Source: CAWBRT01 sp963832785 (GTDB lineage Bacteria; Acidobacteriota; Terriglobia; Terriglobales; Acidobacteriaceae). Taken from it: DNA of 64,000 nucleotides. Shown here in pieces: positions 51,896 through 63,559 of this stretch (the stretch's first letter is position 1; every line of letters starts with the position of its first letter). The notes below the pieces were generated by a model, which was not told where the DNA came from, did not search any database, and worked only from the letters and a program-made list of their open reading frames with translations. The position numbers were made by a program, and so were the translations under genes. The DNA lies in NCBI GenBank assembly GCA_963832785.1, contig CAWHVF010000008.1, positions 1 to 64,000 on the forward strand, given 5' to 3'.

Positions 51896-53793
51896 TGTCC
51901 TCGCAAGAGTGCTGCGGCCCCTCCTTCGGAACAACCCTGGCGCCGGCCATTGAGAGCAACCCGCTCCGCACCATTGCGGTCGTCGGCCCGCCAAATTGCG
52001 GAAAGACCACCGTCTTCAACCGGCTTACCGGCCTCAACCGCAAAGTGGCGAACTTCCCCGGAGTGACCGTAGAACACTTTACCGGCCACATCACTCTGTC
52101 CAACGGCGAACGGGTGGCGCTGGTCGATCTTCCCGGCATTTACAGTCTGAATGCCAAGTCGGAAGACGAGCGCGTAACCGTCGATGCCCTGCGCGGCCGC
52201 ATAGAAGGCATGGAGGCCCCGGACGCCATTCTTCTGGTGCTGGACTCGACCAACCTTGGCCGCCATCTGGCGCTGGCCGCCCCGGTCATCAGCCTCGGGC
52301 TGCCGACGCTGGTTCTGCTCAACATGGCCGATTCGCTGCGCGCCCGTCAGGGTGATGTCGATGTGCTTTCGCTGGCGCAGCAACTGGGCACGCCGGTGGC
52401 CCTGATCAGCGCCGTCAGCGGCCAGGGCCTGGAGGCGGTCGGCCGCTTCATCAATTCCGGCATGCAACAGCCGCAGCCGGCCGGATTGCCGGTTCTGCAG
52501 GACGTGCGCCATTGCCGCGAGTGGGCCGAGCGCATCAATTTGCAGTCCAATTACCGCAAGCCTTTGCCGGCGCTGTGGACGCGCCGCCTGGATTCCGTAT
52601 TTCTGCACCAGCTTTGGGGGCCGCTGACCTTTGCGGTGGTGGTAGTGGCGGTTTTTCAGACCATCTTCTCCGCCGGCCAGCCGCTTTCCAAGCTGCTGCA
52701 GGATGCGCTGGACGGGCTGGGAAATGTGGCTGCGCAACATCTGCCCAATGCGCTGGCGCGTTCGTTACTGATTGATGGCGCGTGGAAGGGCGTGTCCGCG
52801 GTGCTGGTGTTCCTGCCGCAGATCCTGCTGCTGTTCCTGCTGGTGGGCGTGCTGGAAGATTCGGGATACCTGGCGCGCGCCGCCGTGATTGCCGACCGCA
52901 CCATGTCGCGATTCGGACTAAACGGCAAGGCCTTCATTCCCCTGCTTTCGGCCTACGCCTGCGCCGTGCCGGCCATCATGGCCACCCGCACCATCGAAAA
53001 TAAGCGCGACCGCATAGCCACCATCATGATCGCGCCCTTCATGACCTGCTCGGCGCGCCTGCCGGTATACACCATGGTGATTGCTGCCTTCGTTCCCAAC
53101 CGGCACCTGCTGGGAGTGTTCTTCAGTTCGCGGGCGCTGGCCATGCTGGGGTTGTACGTTGTCGGTTTTCTGGCGGCGCTGTTGACGGCACGGGTGCTGA
53201 AGTCGTCGGTCCTGAAGAGCAAGGGCGTGCCATTTCTGCTGGAGTTGCCGTCCTATCAGTGGCCGACGCTGCGCTCGCTGGGGTTGCGACTCTACGACCG
53301 GACGAAGGCTTTTCTCTGGCGCGCCGGGACGATCATTCTGGCGGTATCGCTGTTGCTCGCCGTCCTGACCAACTTGCCCATGCACGAAGGGCAACCGCCG
53401 GCCATGGCCGACAGCGTCGCCGGACGCCTTGGCCACGTGCTGGAACCCGCCATTGCTCCGCTGGGTTTCAACTGGAAGATCGGCGTCGGCCTGCTGACCT
53501 CGGTGGCGGCGCGCGAGGTCATCGTCGGAACCCTGGGCACGCTTTACGGCGTCGATCCGGCTCAGCACGCGCAAACACTGCAACAGGCCTTGCGCGGCGA
53601 CCTCACCCTGGGCGGCGCGGCGGCATTGCTCATCTTCTTCGCCTTCGCCATGCAGTGCACCTCCACGCTGGCCGTCGTGCGCCGCGAAACCAATAGCTGG
53701 AAATGGCCGGCGGTGCAGTTCGCCTACATGACTACACTCGCCTATGTTGGTGCCTTGATCGCCAAGTACGCCGTGGACGTGCTGGTGCGCTGA
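51895..53793 (+). CDS. feoB: Ferrous iron transporter FeoB
   Basis: 632 residues. N-terminal G domain: G1 GPPNCGKTT, G3 LVDLPGIYSL, G4 LNMADS; then the membrane part with multiple helices including the Gate motif region FIPLLSAYACAVPAIMATRTI and the C-terminal repeat of the core. FeoB imports Fe2+ across the inner membrane with G-domain gating. No FeoC follows. Slightly shorter than E. coli FeoB (~770) owing to a shorter C-terminus. Confidence 0.95.
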   Translation: MSSQECCGPSFGTTLAPAIESNPLRTIAVVGPPNCGKTTVFNRLTGLNRKVANFPGVTVEHFTGHITLSNGERVALVDLPGIYSLNAKSEDERVTVDALRGRIEGMEAPDAILLVLDSTNLGRHLALAAPVISLGLPTLVLLNMADSLRARQGDVDVLSLAQQLGTPVALISAVSGQGLEAVGRFINSGMQQPQPAGLPVLQDVRHCREWAERINLQSNYRKPLPALWTRRLDSVFLHQLWGPLTFAVVVVAVFQTIFSAGQPLSKLLQDALDGLGNVAAQHLPNALARSLLIDGAWKGVSAVLVFLPQILLLFLLVGVLEDSGYLARAAVIADRTMSRFGLNGKAFIPLLSAYACAVPAIMATRTIENKRDRIATIMIAPFMTCSARLPVYTMVIAAFVPNRHLLGVFFSSRALAMLGLYVVGFLAALLTARVLKSSVLKSKGVPFLLELPSYQWPTLRSLGLRLYDRTKAFLWRAGTIILAVSLLLAVLTNLPMHEGQPPAMADSVAGRLGHVLEPAIAPLGFNWKIGVGLLTSVAAREVIVGTLGTLYGVDPAQHAQTLQQALRGDLTLGGAAALLIFFAFAMQCTSTLAVVRRETNSWKWPAVQFAYMTTLAYVGALIAKYAVDVLVR

Positions 53794-54195
53794 CCCAATT
53801 ACAAACTCATAAATCCACCAACGTGTGATTAGGACCAGCCGGCTGCAGGCGTGGACGCCGCAGGCGTTCCATTATCGGGAAAATGCCGGCAAATAGTCGC
53901 AACCTCCACTAAAAGCTGTTGACCAAATTGCAATTCCGTCCTAAGTTGTTTCTGCTCAGCCGTTTTTTGGGTCTTAATTGCGATTCCGCCGATTGGCATC
54001 GTGCCCGGCTGAAATGTACCCGCGCCAGTGGTGGTGTTTGCGCCTCGACATAAGCAGGGAGTTGGTAACCAGACGGAACTTAGCTCGTTGTGCGGTGTTT
54101 TTAGGATGGTAATCAACGACCAGCGACGCAACCATCCTTTCCCTATTCGTCGCTATTGACGCCGAGCCAGAGCTGGCTTCGCATGGGAGGTTGTT
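53794..54195. other. 402-base gap with no convincing gene
   Basis: AT-richer than its surroundings. A minus-strand frame of 100 residues (53829-54131) reads IKTQKTAEQKQLRTELQFGQQ and might be a remnant, but no family is recognised and composition is weak. GGGAGG at 54185-54190 is the ribosome binding site of the next gene. Confidence 0.35.
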
Positions 54196-56148
54196 GTGGA
54201 ATTAAGTAAGAGCTGCCACACAATGCGGCTGAAGTGGTTTGTACTTCTGGTCGCCATCATAGTTGCGGTGTTTGCCTGGGGCGATGACAAGAAAAAAGCT
54301 CCCGCTCCTCCGCCCAAAAGCGCGCCGTCCAGGCCGGCTCCGGCACGGCCAAGCACTCCCGCGGCACGGCCAAGCACTCCCGCGCGGCCAAGCACTCCCG
54401 CGGCACGGCCAAGCACTCCCGCGCGGCCAAGCACTCCGGCGGCGCGGCCGACAACACCACGGCCGAGCACCACTACTACGCGCCCGACAACAACGACGAC
54501 GCGGCCAACCACTCCCACGCAGTCGACTACGACGAGGCCAACGACTCCGACGGTGAAGCCGAGCACTCCCGGCACCACCACCGGAACAACGCGTCCCGGC
54601 ATGACCACGCCCGCACACCCCAGCACCGGCGCGACCACTACCACCACCGGACCGACGAAGCCTAGCCCGACGACCACCGGCGGAGCCACCACGCACGGAC
54701 CGACCACGACTACCGGACCAGCAAGTCACGGCCCGACCGCGACTACTACAACGCCAGGAGCGCGTCCGGGGCCGACCTCTTCCACTGGCCGTCCCAATGC
54801 TACGGCTGTGGGACTCAATACCAATCCGCGAAACTTGCCGCCACATCGCGAGCCCGTACACGTGGTTCAGGGTCCTGGCGGGACGCGCCGGGAAGTCGAC
54901 AACCAGGGCAAGACCAGGGGGTTTGAAGGCAACGGCAAGGTGGCGAGATTCGATCCCCGTGGAAGACCGCAATACGTCCACGATGAGCGCCGCGGCGTGA
55001 CCATCAGCCGCGGACCGGGCGGCGAGCGGAACGTTATGCGGCAACTGCCCGACGGGCGAAGAGTGGTGAGCACGGGCAACCGCTTCGGATACGTGGAACA
55101 CCGTTACGTGCCCGGGCGGGGCGCGCACGTCGTCCCTGGCCGGAGCTATGTGCAGCGGACCTATGTGGTCAACAACGTCCGCTACACGCGCGTCTACGCC
55201 ACCTATTCCTACCGGGGAGTGCCGTATTACCGTTACGCCCCGTTCGCCTACTATCGCCCAGCGTACTATCACTGGGCGTTCACGCCGTGGCCGCGGCCGA
55301 TCGTCTTTGGCTGGGGCTGGGGTGGATCGCCTTGGTTTGGATTCTATGCCGGCTACTTCGCGCCGGCGCCGTATTATCCGGTGGCTTCGCTGTGGCTGGC
55401 CGACTACCTGCTGGCGGAGAACCTGAGGGCAGCCTATGAGGCCAGAGCGGCCGCCCAGGCGGAGGCAGCGGCACCGCCGCCACCGCCCGCACCCGCCGGC
55501 GAAGTGACGTTGACTCCGGAGGTAAAACAGCTAATCGCACAGGAAGTGCAAGCGCAGTTGGCGGAGCAGCAAGCCGCAGCGGCTCAGGCCCAACAGGCCG
55601 CGCCAGTAGCGCCGGCGCCAGCACCTGCGCCTCCGCCGCCTTCCGGCGCGCCTATGCCGCCGCCTCCGGGCGGAGTGTCCGCGCCCGGGGATGAGTTGCC
55701 TCCAGCGTTAAGCCCCAAGCACCGCGTATTCATCGTCTCCAGCAGCTTGAGCGTAGTGGCCGATGGCCAGGAATGCGCCCTCACTCCCGGAGATGTGATT
55801 ACCCGGTTGACGGACAATCCCGACGAAAACAATCTGGTTCGAGTCGATGTCCTCAGCAGCAAGCCGGGCGATTGCGCTTCCGGGCTGCAGGTCGCGGTGG
55901 CGGTGCAGGATCTGCAGGAGATGTACAACAGCTTCCGGGAGCGGCTCGATTCCGGGCTCAAGACCCTGGCGAGTAATTCCGGCAAGAGCGGAATGCCGGC
56001 GGCTCCGGATACCAGCACGGTCACCGGAGAGGTCACCGCTCCGCCGCCTGACCAGGACGCCGAGAACATGCTGAAAGACGAGCAGAAGGTGGCCGATCAA
56101 AGCGAGTCCGAATTGCTGAAAGAGGCCATGGTGGGACAAGGAGGATAG
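54196..56148 (+). CDS. Pro/Thr-rich repeat surface protein of Acidobacteria type
   Basis: 650 residues, GTG start with GGGAGG five bases upstream; an ATG at 54223 begins at the signal-like MRLKWFVLLVAIIVAVFAWG. Residues ~40-200 are a low-complexity mucin-like stretch built of RPSTPA and TTTRPT units, ~200-370 Gly/Arg-rich, then a Tyr/Trp-rich segment (PYYRYAPFAYYRPAYYHW, FGWGWGGSPWFGFYAGYF), an Ala/Gln coiled region and a C-terminal domain (SPKHRVFIVSSSLSVVADGQ). I know similar Tyr-rich secreted proteins in Acidobacteria by impression only; no function assigned. Possibly envelope- or matrix-associated. Confidence 0.75.
   Translation: MELSKSCHTMRLKWFVLLVAIIVAVFAWGDDKKKAPAPPPKSAPSRPAPARPSTPAARPSTPARPSTPAARPSTPARPSTPAARPTTPRPSTTTTRPTTTTTRPTTPTQSTTTRPTTPTVKPSTPGTTTGTTRPGMTTPAHPSTGATTTTTGPTKPSPTTTGGATTHGPTTTTGPASHGPTATTTTPGARPGPTSSTGRPNATAVGLNTNPRNLPPHREPVHVVQGPGGTRREVDNQGKTRGFEGNGKVARFDPRGRPQYVHDERRGVTISRGPGGERNVMRQLPDGRRVVSTGNRFGYVEHRYVPGRGAHVVPGRSYVQRTYVVNNVRYTRVYATYSYRGVPYYRYAPFAYYRPAYYHWAFTPWPRPIVFGWGWGGSPWFGFYAGYFAPAPYYPVASLWLADYLLAENLRAAYEARAAAQAEAAAPPPPPAPAGEVTLTPEVKQLIAQEVQAQLAEQQAAAAQAQQAAPVAPAPAPAPPPPSGAPMPPPPGGVSAPGDELPPALSPKHRVFIVSSSLSVVADGQECALTPGDVITRLTDNPDENNLVRVDVLSSKPGDCASGLQVAVAVQDLQEMYNSFRERLDSGLKTLASNSGKSGMPAAPDTSTVTGEVTAPPPDQDAENMLKDEQKVADQSESELLKEAMVGQGG
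54346..54441. repeat. Tandem repeat of 39-bp unit in the surface protein gene
   Basis: CGGCCAAGCACTCCCGCG starts at 54346, 54367, 54385, 54406 and 54424, in alternating 21- and 18-base steps, making a 39-bp super-unit that encodes ARPSTPAARPSTP-type repeats. Such repeats are prone to copy-number change. Confidence 0.85.
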
Positions 56149-56171
56149 CTGATCGCCGTTGCAGCTTTGCG

Positions 56172-56208
56172 CCCCATCCTCGCCGCGCGGGGATGGGGTT
56201 TTTGTTTT
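56172..56208 (+). terminator. Intrinsic terminator after the surface protein gene
   Basis: CCCCATCC / GGATGGGG stem (56172-56198, extended by CGC/GCG) followed by TTTTTGTTTT. Confidence 0.9.
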
Positions 56209-56334
56209 ACCGCTTTGGCATTGCCGGTCAGCGAAAACAATCCTGCACCGGGTGCGATGGAAAAAGCGCGCACCTTCGCGCGCTTACACGCGAGGCGAAA
56301 ATAGTTACGGCTGCTGTCCAATAGCGGTACAGGT

Positions 56335-56517
56335 CTAACGGCCGGCGGAGCCGCCGGCGGTGGAGGCCAAAGCGGCGGGCGAGGGCTTGCCCTCGGCGCG
56401 GTTGCGGCTTAGTGCGTTCAGGATGCCGATGATAGAAACGTATCCCAAGCCAATTCCCAAAGCCAACGAGCCGATGATGGTGGAACCAAGTGCGAGGAAA
56501 CTGACGAAAGTGTTCAA
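56335..56517 (-). CDS. Possible small membrane protein (60 residues)
   Basis: TTG start at 56517. The N-terminal ~35 residues (FVSFLALGSTIIGSLALGIGLGYVSIIGILNAL) are hydrophobic with Gly-rich helix packing; the tail is polar. No family recognised and the start lacks a good ribosome binding site. It could be a real small membrane protein or chance. Confidence 0.4.
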   Translation of the reverse strand: MNTFVSFLALGSTIIGSLALGIGLGYVSIIGILNALSRNRAEGKPSPAALASTAGGSAGR

Positions 56518-56762
56518 CTCTGTCTGCCTTTACCAGGCGCTGCCTCCTAGACCGCCTGTCCCGGAGCGCGCGAAAACTTACAAATCCAACAACCTTTCAT
56601 TCCTATTTGATGCAGCTTTCAACGTACGGAACTTAAACCTTTGTGGCTGTCTAAACAAGTAAAATCGGAGATGTCTCTTTTTTCATGCCAATTTCAATTT
56701 CGGCCGCCGGACTCTGTAAAACCCTTTGTCCGTGTGCATATTGTCGCGCGTATGGCCGCGGT

Positions 56763-56792
56763 TTGACGTCCGGCTCTATTGCCTAATAAGAT
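56763..56792 (+). promoter_or_regulatory. Putative uvrA promoter
   Basis: TTGACG (56763-56768), 18-base spacer, TAAGAT (56787-56792), about 100 bases before the uvrA start, in a 376-base gap that is AT-richer than its surroundings. I see no clear LexA box. Nothing else is recognisable in the gap. Confidence 0.4.
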
Positions 56793-56893
56793 ACCTTTGT
56801 CGAAGTGTCTTTTTTACTTTGCGGCGTTATCCGGGAGATGTCCACGTCTCGGTAGGCCTTGTCCTTGGTCGCGCCGCCAGCATTCTTTCGGAC

Positions 56894-59753
<2,860 letters not shown>

Positions 59754-59764
59754 TCCCCAGTCCC

Positions 59765-61048
59765 TCAAGGAGTCAGGGGCAGTTGGCGGGCGCGCTCGGG
59801 AGAAAGCTGCAGTTGCACCTCGGTGTCATCGCCAAAGCGCAGGTTCTTGCCGTGGGCCAGCCAGTGCGTGTAGACGGAACGGCTGGTAGCCACCGCGCCT
59901 ATGGCGCCGCCCACGTATCGCGAGCCGCTGGCTATCGCAATAACTCGTCCCACGATAGCGAAGCCGTTGCTGGCGACGGCGGAATGGGCCAGCGGGGCTT
60001 CGTCATCGGTCAAGGCCGCGCCGGCGAGCAATCCCAGCGCCAGCGGCTCCATCACGCTGTGATTGCCCGGCTGGCTGACGCCGCCCTCATGATCGACGCG
60101 TAAGTTTGCCCCCGGGCTGGCGGAGATGGCGGTGGGAACTCCCTCCACGTTCTGCCGGAAACCGGCCGGCAGCTTGATTTCATTGAAGCTGAAACGCAGC
60201 AGACCATTGCGCCCCCAGGGTCCGGCGGGCGCAGCTTGCAGTACTTTGCCGCGCAGCACGGTTCCCTGGGGAATCAGCAGTTCGTGCGCCTGGTCGAAAA
60301 CCGGCTGGGTTACGACTGCCTCGACCGGGTCACCGGGCTTGGCCTTGGCCGAATCAAGCGGTGTGCGCAAACGGCCTTGAACCGATACCAGCTCTTTGAC
60401 CGGTGGTCCGGCCACCGCCGCCGGCGGCTGCTCCGATGCCGGCAGCTCCAGGTGGCTGGCGAAGGACGCTTCGTATTGCGCCCCGGCTTGCACCGACTGC
60501 GGATGATAGGGCATCTGCGACCAGAAAAACGCCTTTAGCCGCTCCGCCTTGCCTGGCGCCTTCACCGTCTCGACGGCCGATTTCTCTCTGCCGGTGACGC
60601 TTTCCCACAAGCGCCGGAACAACGACTTCTGTCCCGCGCTGGCGCTGCGAAAATAAAGGGTGGTTCCGGCCCCGCCTCCGACTTGAATTGCCACCGGGTA
60701 GTGCTCGCCAGCCAGGTTCAGTCCGGTGAACTGGATCACCGGCTCGCCCAGCGGGGTGAAGTCGCCGTGGAACTTCGCGTCCAGGCGTTTGGCCGCCGGC
60801 GCCGGATGAACCGCCGCGATGTACCCGCTCAGTGAAGCGCCGAAAGGGACCGCCAACTGGTTGTCGACAAAAATAGGTTCCAGCAAGCGGGCCTGGGTCG
60901 GCTGCCCAATTTCCAGCCTGGTTCGCTGGGTAATCTCAATCCGAACCTTGGTACCGCTCGGCACCTGCAGCAGGCTGGAATCCGAGGCCAGACAGGTTGC
61001 CGCAGTCGCAAGCAGCAGGCCAGCCACAGCGCGGGATGCCATTCCCAT
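59765..61048 (-). CDS. Secreted protein of unknown function with TrbI-like segment
   Basis: About 427 residues from the ATG at 61048 (MGMASRAVAGLLLATAATCLA, signal peptide); the frame continues to 61210 without merit. Repeating beta segments LLIPQGTVLRGKVLQAAPAG and LAVPFGASLSGYIAAVHPA resemble the pattern in TrbI/VirB10-type and OM-associated proteins. No catalytic motif. Convergent with uvrA (11 bases apart). Function unknown. Confidence 0.65.
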   Translation of the reverse strand: MGMASRAVAGLLLATAATCLASDSSLLQVPSGTKVRIEITQRTRLEIGQPTQARLLEPIFVDNQLAVPFGASLSGYIAAVHPAPAAKRLDAKFHGDFTPLGEPVIQFTGLNLAGEHYPVAIQVGGGAGTTLYFRSASAGQKSLFRRLWESVTGREKSAVETVKAPGKAERLKAFFWSQMPYHPQSVQAGAQYEASFASHLELPASEQPPAAVAGPPVKELVSVQGRLRTPLDSAKAKPGDPVEAVVTQPVFDQAHELLIPQGTVLRGKVLQAAPAGPWGRNGLLRFSFNEIKLPAGFRQNVEGVPTAISASPGANLRVDHEGGVSQPGNHSVMEPLALGLLAGAALTDDEAPLAHSAVASNGFAIVGRVIAIASGSRYVGGAIGAVATSRSVYTHWLAHGKNLRFGDDTEVQLQLSPERARQLPLTP

Positions 61049-61279
61049 GTTTCCCCCGTAGGTAATATTACCCCCCGAAGACCCGTTAGGCCCTAGGGGG
61101 TGTAGAATCAACAGCTTCCGCAATATCGATTCCAGCCGAACAGGATTGGTTGCGAGGTATTTTGCGGGATATGGAGGCCTTAGAGGCGGATCGGCTGACT
61201 GATTAGCCAAAGTTATCAGTGAAAAGATTTTTCTTGACTTCTGGGACTGTGTTCCCGTAAAGTGAATTCAACTTAATAC

Positions 61280-61324
61280 GGCGCGCGTCGTTGCCATCCT
61301 CACCCCACATTTTCGACGCGCGCC
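61280..61324. repeat. Perfect 11-bp inverted repeat in an intergenic region
   Basis: GGCGCGCGTCG (61280-61290) and CGACGCGCGCC (61314-61324), 23-base loop, upstream of the secreted protein gene and opposite the small lysine-rich gene. May be a leader structure, operator or terminator. Confidence 0.45.
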
Positions 61325-61412
61325 TTTCGTATTTTTGGGGCATTTTCACTGTGCCCAACTGCCACATCGCACGTGCCCACCTGAACATTGCGCAGGATTC
61401 AATTCAGACGAT

Positions 61413-61440
61413 GCCCACGTCAGCCCAAAAGCAGGGCGGA
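61413..61440. repeat. Fragment of the 141-bp mobile repeat
   Basis: GCCCACGTCAGCCCAAAAGC and the next bases match the interior of copy 2 (49550-49575) over about 26 bases. The terminal inverted repeats are absent, so it is a remnant or chance sharing of the same interior. Confidence 0.5.
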
Positions 61441-61550
61441 ACCCTGGATCACTGTTGATTAACAAGCATTCACCGCTACGAACTGCATTCCCGGTTTAAG
61501 AGCAGCTACTCTCGTTGTAGAATTCTGGCAACCTGGTTTGGGGAGCGCTT

Positions 61551-61778
61551 GTGAAAAAACTTGCTGCGTGTATCCTTGCTGCCCTCTTCGCGTTAACGGC
61601 CGTAGCACCCATCACCGTTCAGGCGGCCACTCCCGCCGAGCACCAGCGGCGGAAAGCCGAGAAGAGACGGCGAAAGCAACAGAAGAAGTTTATGAAGAAC
61701 CAGAGCAAGTCACGAAGTAAGTCGCAAAAATCGCAGAAGAAGGCGATGAAGCAATGGAAAAAGCAGCGCCGTAATTAG
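61551..61778 (+). CDS. Small secreted Lys/Arg-rich protein
   Basis: 75 residues, GTG start with a GGGGAG ribosome binding site about five bases upstream. A clear signal peptide (KKLAACILAALFALTAVAPITVQA, cleavage near residue 25) leads to a ~50-residue tail made almost only of Lys, Arg, Gln and Ser (RRKAEKRRRKQQKK and so on). Extremely basic after cleavage. Not recognised; it may bind nucleic acids, LPS or polyphosphate, or help surface adhesion (inference only). Confidence 0.6.
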   Translation: MKKLAACILAALFALTAVAPITVQAATPAEHQRRKAEKRRRKQQKKFMKNQSKSRSKSQKSQKKAMKQWKKQRRN

Positions 61779-61849
61779 CGATTGCGGCTGCTGGCGCGCC
61801 TGCCGGCGAAATTTTCCATCTACGAAGCCGGCTCGGAAGCAGCCGGCCT

Positions 61850-61945
61850 TCCACCCCGGCAAACACAAGAGCAGCATTGCTGGGGTCCCGAAAGTCAAAG
61901 CAGATGCTTCGACCGCGCAAACGCAGCGCGGCCTCAGGGTGACAC
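61850..61945. repeat. Degenerate interspersed palindromic repeat
   Basis: The right end (GCGGCCTCAGGGTGACAC) resembles the arms of the priA repeat and GCAGATGCTTCG is shared with that family; the left arm is decayed. It occupies part of the gap between the small basic protein and gcvPB. Confidence 0.4.
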
Positions 61946-62044
61946 TTTTGGTGTTTTTCGCAGCCGTGACGCCGCTGATCAGGCGCACTCTCTACACCGT
62001 GCAATAGCCCGGTGTTTCCGCCCGGATACAGCAGGCATAGGAAC

Positions 62045-63559
62045 TCACTCCGCCGCCGTTTTCGCCTGCGCCGGTTTCCAGCGCAGCACCGGTTTGCGCG
62101 CGGCCGCAACCTCGTCCAGGCGCGAGACGCGCGTATTGTGCGGCGCCTCGAGCACCGTCTGCGGCTCCTTCTCGCACTCCTCGGCAATCGCCTTCATGGC
62201 GTCGATAAAGAAGTCGAGCTCCTCTTTCGGCTCGCTCTCGGTGGGCTCGATCATCATTGCCCCATGCACCACCAGCGGGAAGGAAACCGTGTAGGGGTGG
62301 AAGCCGTAGTCGATCAGGCGCTTGGCGATGTCGCCGGTCTTGATGCCGTTTTTCCCCTGCCGGTGGTCGCTGAAGACCACCTCGTGCATGCTGGGCGTCT
62401 GGTAAGGCAGGTCGTAGTACGGCTCCAGCTTCTTGCGAATGTAATTGGCGTTGAGCACCGCGTCTTCGGTGGTCTGGAGCAGGCCGTCGGGACCATTGGC
62501 CATGATGTAGGCCAGGGCGCGCACCAGCATGCCGAAGTTGCCGTAGAACATGCGCACGCGGCCGATCGACTGTGGGCGGTTGTACTCGAAGCCGAGCTGG
62601 CCGTTCGGGCGCTGGATGATGACCGGCACCGGCAGGAACGGCTCCATGATTTTTTTGCAAGCCACCGGCCCGGAGCCCGGTCCGCCGCCGCCGTGCGGAG
62701 TGGAAAACGTCTTGTGCAGGTTGAGGTGCATGACGTCGACGCCGAAGTCGCCCGGACGCGTCTTGCCTACCAGCGCGTTCATGTTGGCGCCGTCCATGTA
62801 AAGCAGGCCGCCTTTGGCGTGCACCAGTTCGGCAATGCGGCCAATCTGCTGCTCGAAGACGCCGAGTGTGTTGGGGTTGGTGAGCATCAGCCCGGCGACT
62901 TCTTCGTTCATCTGCGCCTCGAGCGCGGCCAGATCGACTTCGCCGGCGGCGTTTGACTTGAGATTCTCGACCTGATAGCCGGCCATGGCCGCCGTGGCCG
63001 GATTGGTTCCGTGGGCGGAGTCTGGGATCAGGATGCGCTTGCGCGGATTGCCGCGCGCCTCCAGGCAGGCGCGCACCAGCAGGATGCCGGTAAGTTCGCC
63101 GTGCGCGCCGGCCGCCGGCTGCAGGGTGATGGCATCCATGCCGGTGATCTCTATGAGCTGCTCGGAGAGCGTCTGGAGAATGCGCATCGCGCCCTGCGAA
63201 GCCTTCTCCGGCTGGTAAGGATGGGCGTTGGCCAGCCCGTCCAGGCGCGAGACGAACTCGTTGACCCGCGGATTGTACTTCATGGTGCAGGAGCCCAGCG
63301 GATACATGCCGAAATCGACCGCATAGTTCCAGGTCGACAGGCGCGTGAAGTGGCGGATCCCCTCGACTTCGCTCACCTCCGGCATGTTGCCCAGGTCCTG
63401 GCGGGCGCAGGCGCCCAGCAGCTCCCGCTCGTCGACTTCGGGGACGTCAAGCGGAGCCAGGCGATACGCCTTCTTGCCGGGAGACGACTTTTCAAAGATC
63501 AGCCCTTCGTTCTGGCTGACGTGGGTGGTGGCTTTTTTGATTTTGCCGTTGCTCGCCAT
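62045..63559 (-). CDS. gcvPB: Glycine dehydrogenase (decarboxylating) subunit 2
   Basis: 504 residues from the ATG at 63559 (MASNGKIKKATTHVSQNEGL), with GGAGG seven bases upstream; a frame to 63619 is spurious overlap with gcvPA. PLP lysine in HLNLHKTFSTPHGGGGPGSGP; further marks PLGSCTMKYNPRVNE and AAGAHGELTG. Half of the two-part P-protein of the glycine cleavage system. The gcvPA stop and this start share TAATG, so they are coupled. Confidence 0.96.
   Translation of the reverse strand: MASNGKIKKATTHVSQNEGLIFEKSSPGKKAYRLAPLDVPEVDERELLGACARQDLGNMPEVSEVEGIRHFTRLSTWNYAVDFGMYPLGSCTMKYNPRVNEFVSRLDGLANAHPYQPEKASQGAMRILQTLSEQLIEITGMDAITLQPAAGAHGELTGILLVRACLEARGNPRKRILIPDSAHGTNPATAAMAGYQVENLKSNAAGEVDLAALEAQMNEEVAGLMLTNPNTLGVFEQQIGRIAELVHAKGGLLYMDGANMNALVGKTRPGDFGVDVMHLNLHKTFSTPHGGGGPGSGPVACKKIMEPFLPVPVIIQRPNGQLGFEYNRPQSIGRVRMFYGNFGMLVRALAYIMANGPDGLLQTTEDAVLNANYIRKKLEPYYDLPYQTPSMHEVVFSDHRQGKNGIKTGDIAKRLIDYGFHPYTVSFPLVVHGAMMIEPTESEPKEELDFFIDAMKAIAEECEKEPQTVLEAPHNTRVSRLDEVAAARKPVLRWKPAQAKTAAE

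Noticed and set aside
54202..55272. 356-residue minus-strand ORF over the TP-repeat
   Set aside because: Arg/Gly-rich antisense of a repeat; no start context.
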